The translations under genes were made by a program, and so were the position numbers. A stretch of DNA of 64,000 bases, from positions 66,425,306 through 66,489,305 of the forward strand of contig NC_089236.1 of the NCBI RefSeq assembly GCF_963924675.1, in the 5' to 3' direction. The notes beneath the pieces are model-generated. The model ran no database searches, was not told the origin of the DNA, and was given only the letters and a program-made list of their open reading frames with translations. Below, piece by piece: positions 63,540 through 64,000 of the stretch. This DNA comes from Phocoena phocoena (taxonomy: Eukaryota; Chordata; Mammalia; Artiodactyla; Phocoenidae). Each line of letters begins with the position of its first letter. Position 1 is the first letter of the stretch.

Positions 63540-64000
63540 AAGAGCATGCATTTATGATCTCACAGTTCATGGGGTCAGGAATTTGAACAGGGTTAGTTGG
63601 CTTCTCTGCTCTAGCATCTCTCACAGGCTACAAAGTGCCGGATAGGGCTGTAGTGTTATCTGAAGACTTAGTTGGTGAAGGAATTGCTTCCAAACTCACT
63701 TGGTTGTTGGCAGGATGAGGTATTTTTTTTTTTTTAAGAGCATCAGCTTTATTGGTCATTTGTGCTTTGGAAATGTGTGTGAGTGAGAGTCCCCTGAGGA
63801 GGGGGCTGGGTCTCTGCCTGGTCACTGCTGGTTCCTCTTGAGCTGTTAGACTGACTTTGGTTTCTTCCAAGCTGTTGACCAGAGGCTTCCCTCAATTCTT
63901 TCTTACCTGGGCCTCTCCATAAAGCATCTCACTACCTGGCAGGCTTGCGTCATCAAAGTGAGCAAGTGAGAAGGCAAGAGATTACCAGCAAGAGAGAGAA
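63540..64000. repeat. ancient LTR-like repeat, family unassigned, runs off the window
   Basis: 'TCTCACAGTTCATGGGGTCAGGAAT', 'GGTTGTTGGCAGGA', 'GAGCTGTTAGACTGA' and 'GGGCCTCTCCATAAAGCATC' match a common old mammalian LTR-like repeat. It is interrupted by a retrocopy at 63722-63830. Confidence 0.5.
63722..63830 (-). pseudogene. short retrocopied mRNA 3' end with poly-A signal
   Basis: On the - strand, about 90 bases end in CCAATAAAGCTGATGCTCTT followed by a run of about 12-13 A. AATAAA (complement at 63748-63753) sits the normal distance from the tail. It interrupts the old repeat. The source gene is not identified. Confidence 0.6.

Noticed and set aside
1..64000. CRISPR arrays, operons or other bacterial systems
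   Set aside because: Spliced gene structure, SINEs and L1s show this is mammalian nuclear DNA. The tandem repeats found are microsatellites or L1 promoter units.

Overview
This is a window of mammalian nuclear DNA, most likely from a cetacean (whale or dolphin). About twenty tRNA-derived SINEs of the CHR type found in cetaceans, hippos and ruminants are present. Many belong to the short class whose body ends in CGTACCGC plus poly-A, which I associate with cetaceans, and I see no ruminant BovB (RTE) LINE. Clade assignment is established knowledge plus inference. No bacterial, CRISPR or genuine tRNA/rRNA features were seen.

The only host gene I can support is DNAJC3 (P58IPK), an ER co-chaperone, on the + strand. 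Its CpG-island promoter lies at about 21.2-22.4 kb. Exon 1 (21899-21980), exon 2 (40993-41103), exon 3 (49261-49385) and exon 4 (51567-51641) splice in phase and encode the first 131 residues: the signal peptide, two complete TPR repeats and most of a third. The later exons, including the J domain, lie beyond the right edge. The promoter has an ER-stress-element-like CCTAT-N9-CCACG, which fits a gene of the unfolded protein response.

Layout: 1-20.9 kb is intergenic and packed with SINEs, old inverted L1s, LTRs and DNA transposons, many nested. 20.9-22.4 kb is the promoter/CpG island with a possible divergent transcript. 22.4-41.0 kb is intron 1, holding a Tigger1 remnant, L2/MIR/hAT copies, a second Tigger carrying a SINE, a decayed partial copy of DNAJC3 exon 2, and an ERVL remnant with a Leu-type primer-binding site. 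41.1-49.3 kb is intron 2 (L1-in-L1 nest, pyrimidine microsatellite, two abutting perfect hairpins). 49.4-51.6 kb is intron 3. From 51.6 kb to the end is intron 4.

Intron 4 contains the most striking object: a full-length, antisense L1 of about 7.6 kb (53001-60607) with target-site duplications. It has a CpG-rich 5' UTR starting with a YY1-like motif, 38-bp promoter-region tandem repeats, and ORF1 and ORF2 each apparently broken by only one small indel. To its right are an older L1, a gamma-like ERV LTR-leader-gag remnant, and a tiny retrocopied mRNA 3' end.

The best candidates for something not previously described are the exon-2 partial duplication, the tandem-repeat architecture of the L1 5' UTR, and the paired intronic hairpins. 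Repeat-family names come from memory of consensus sequences, not from a search.
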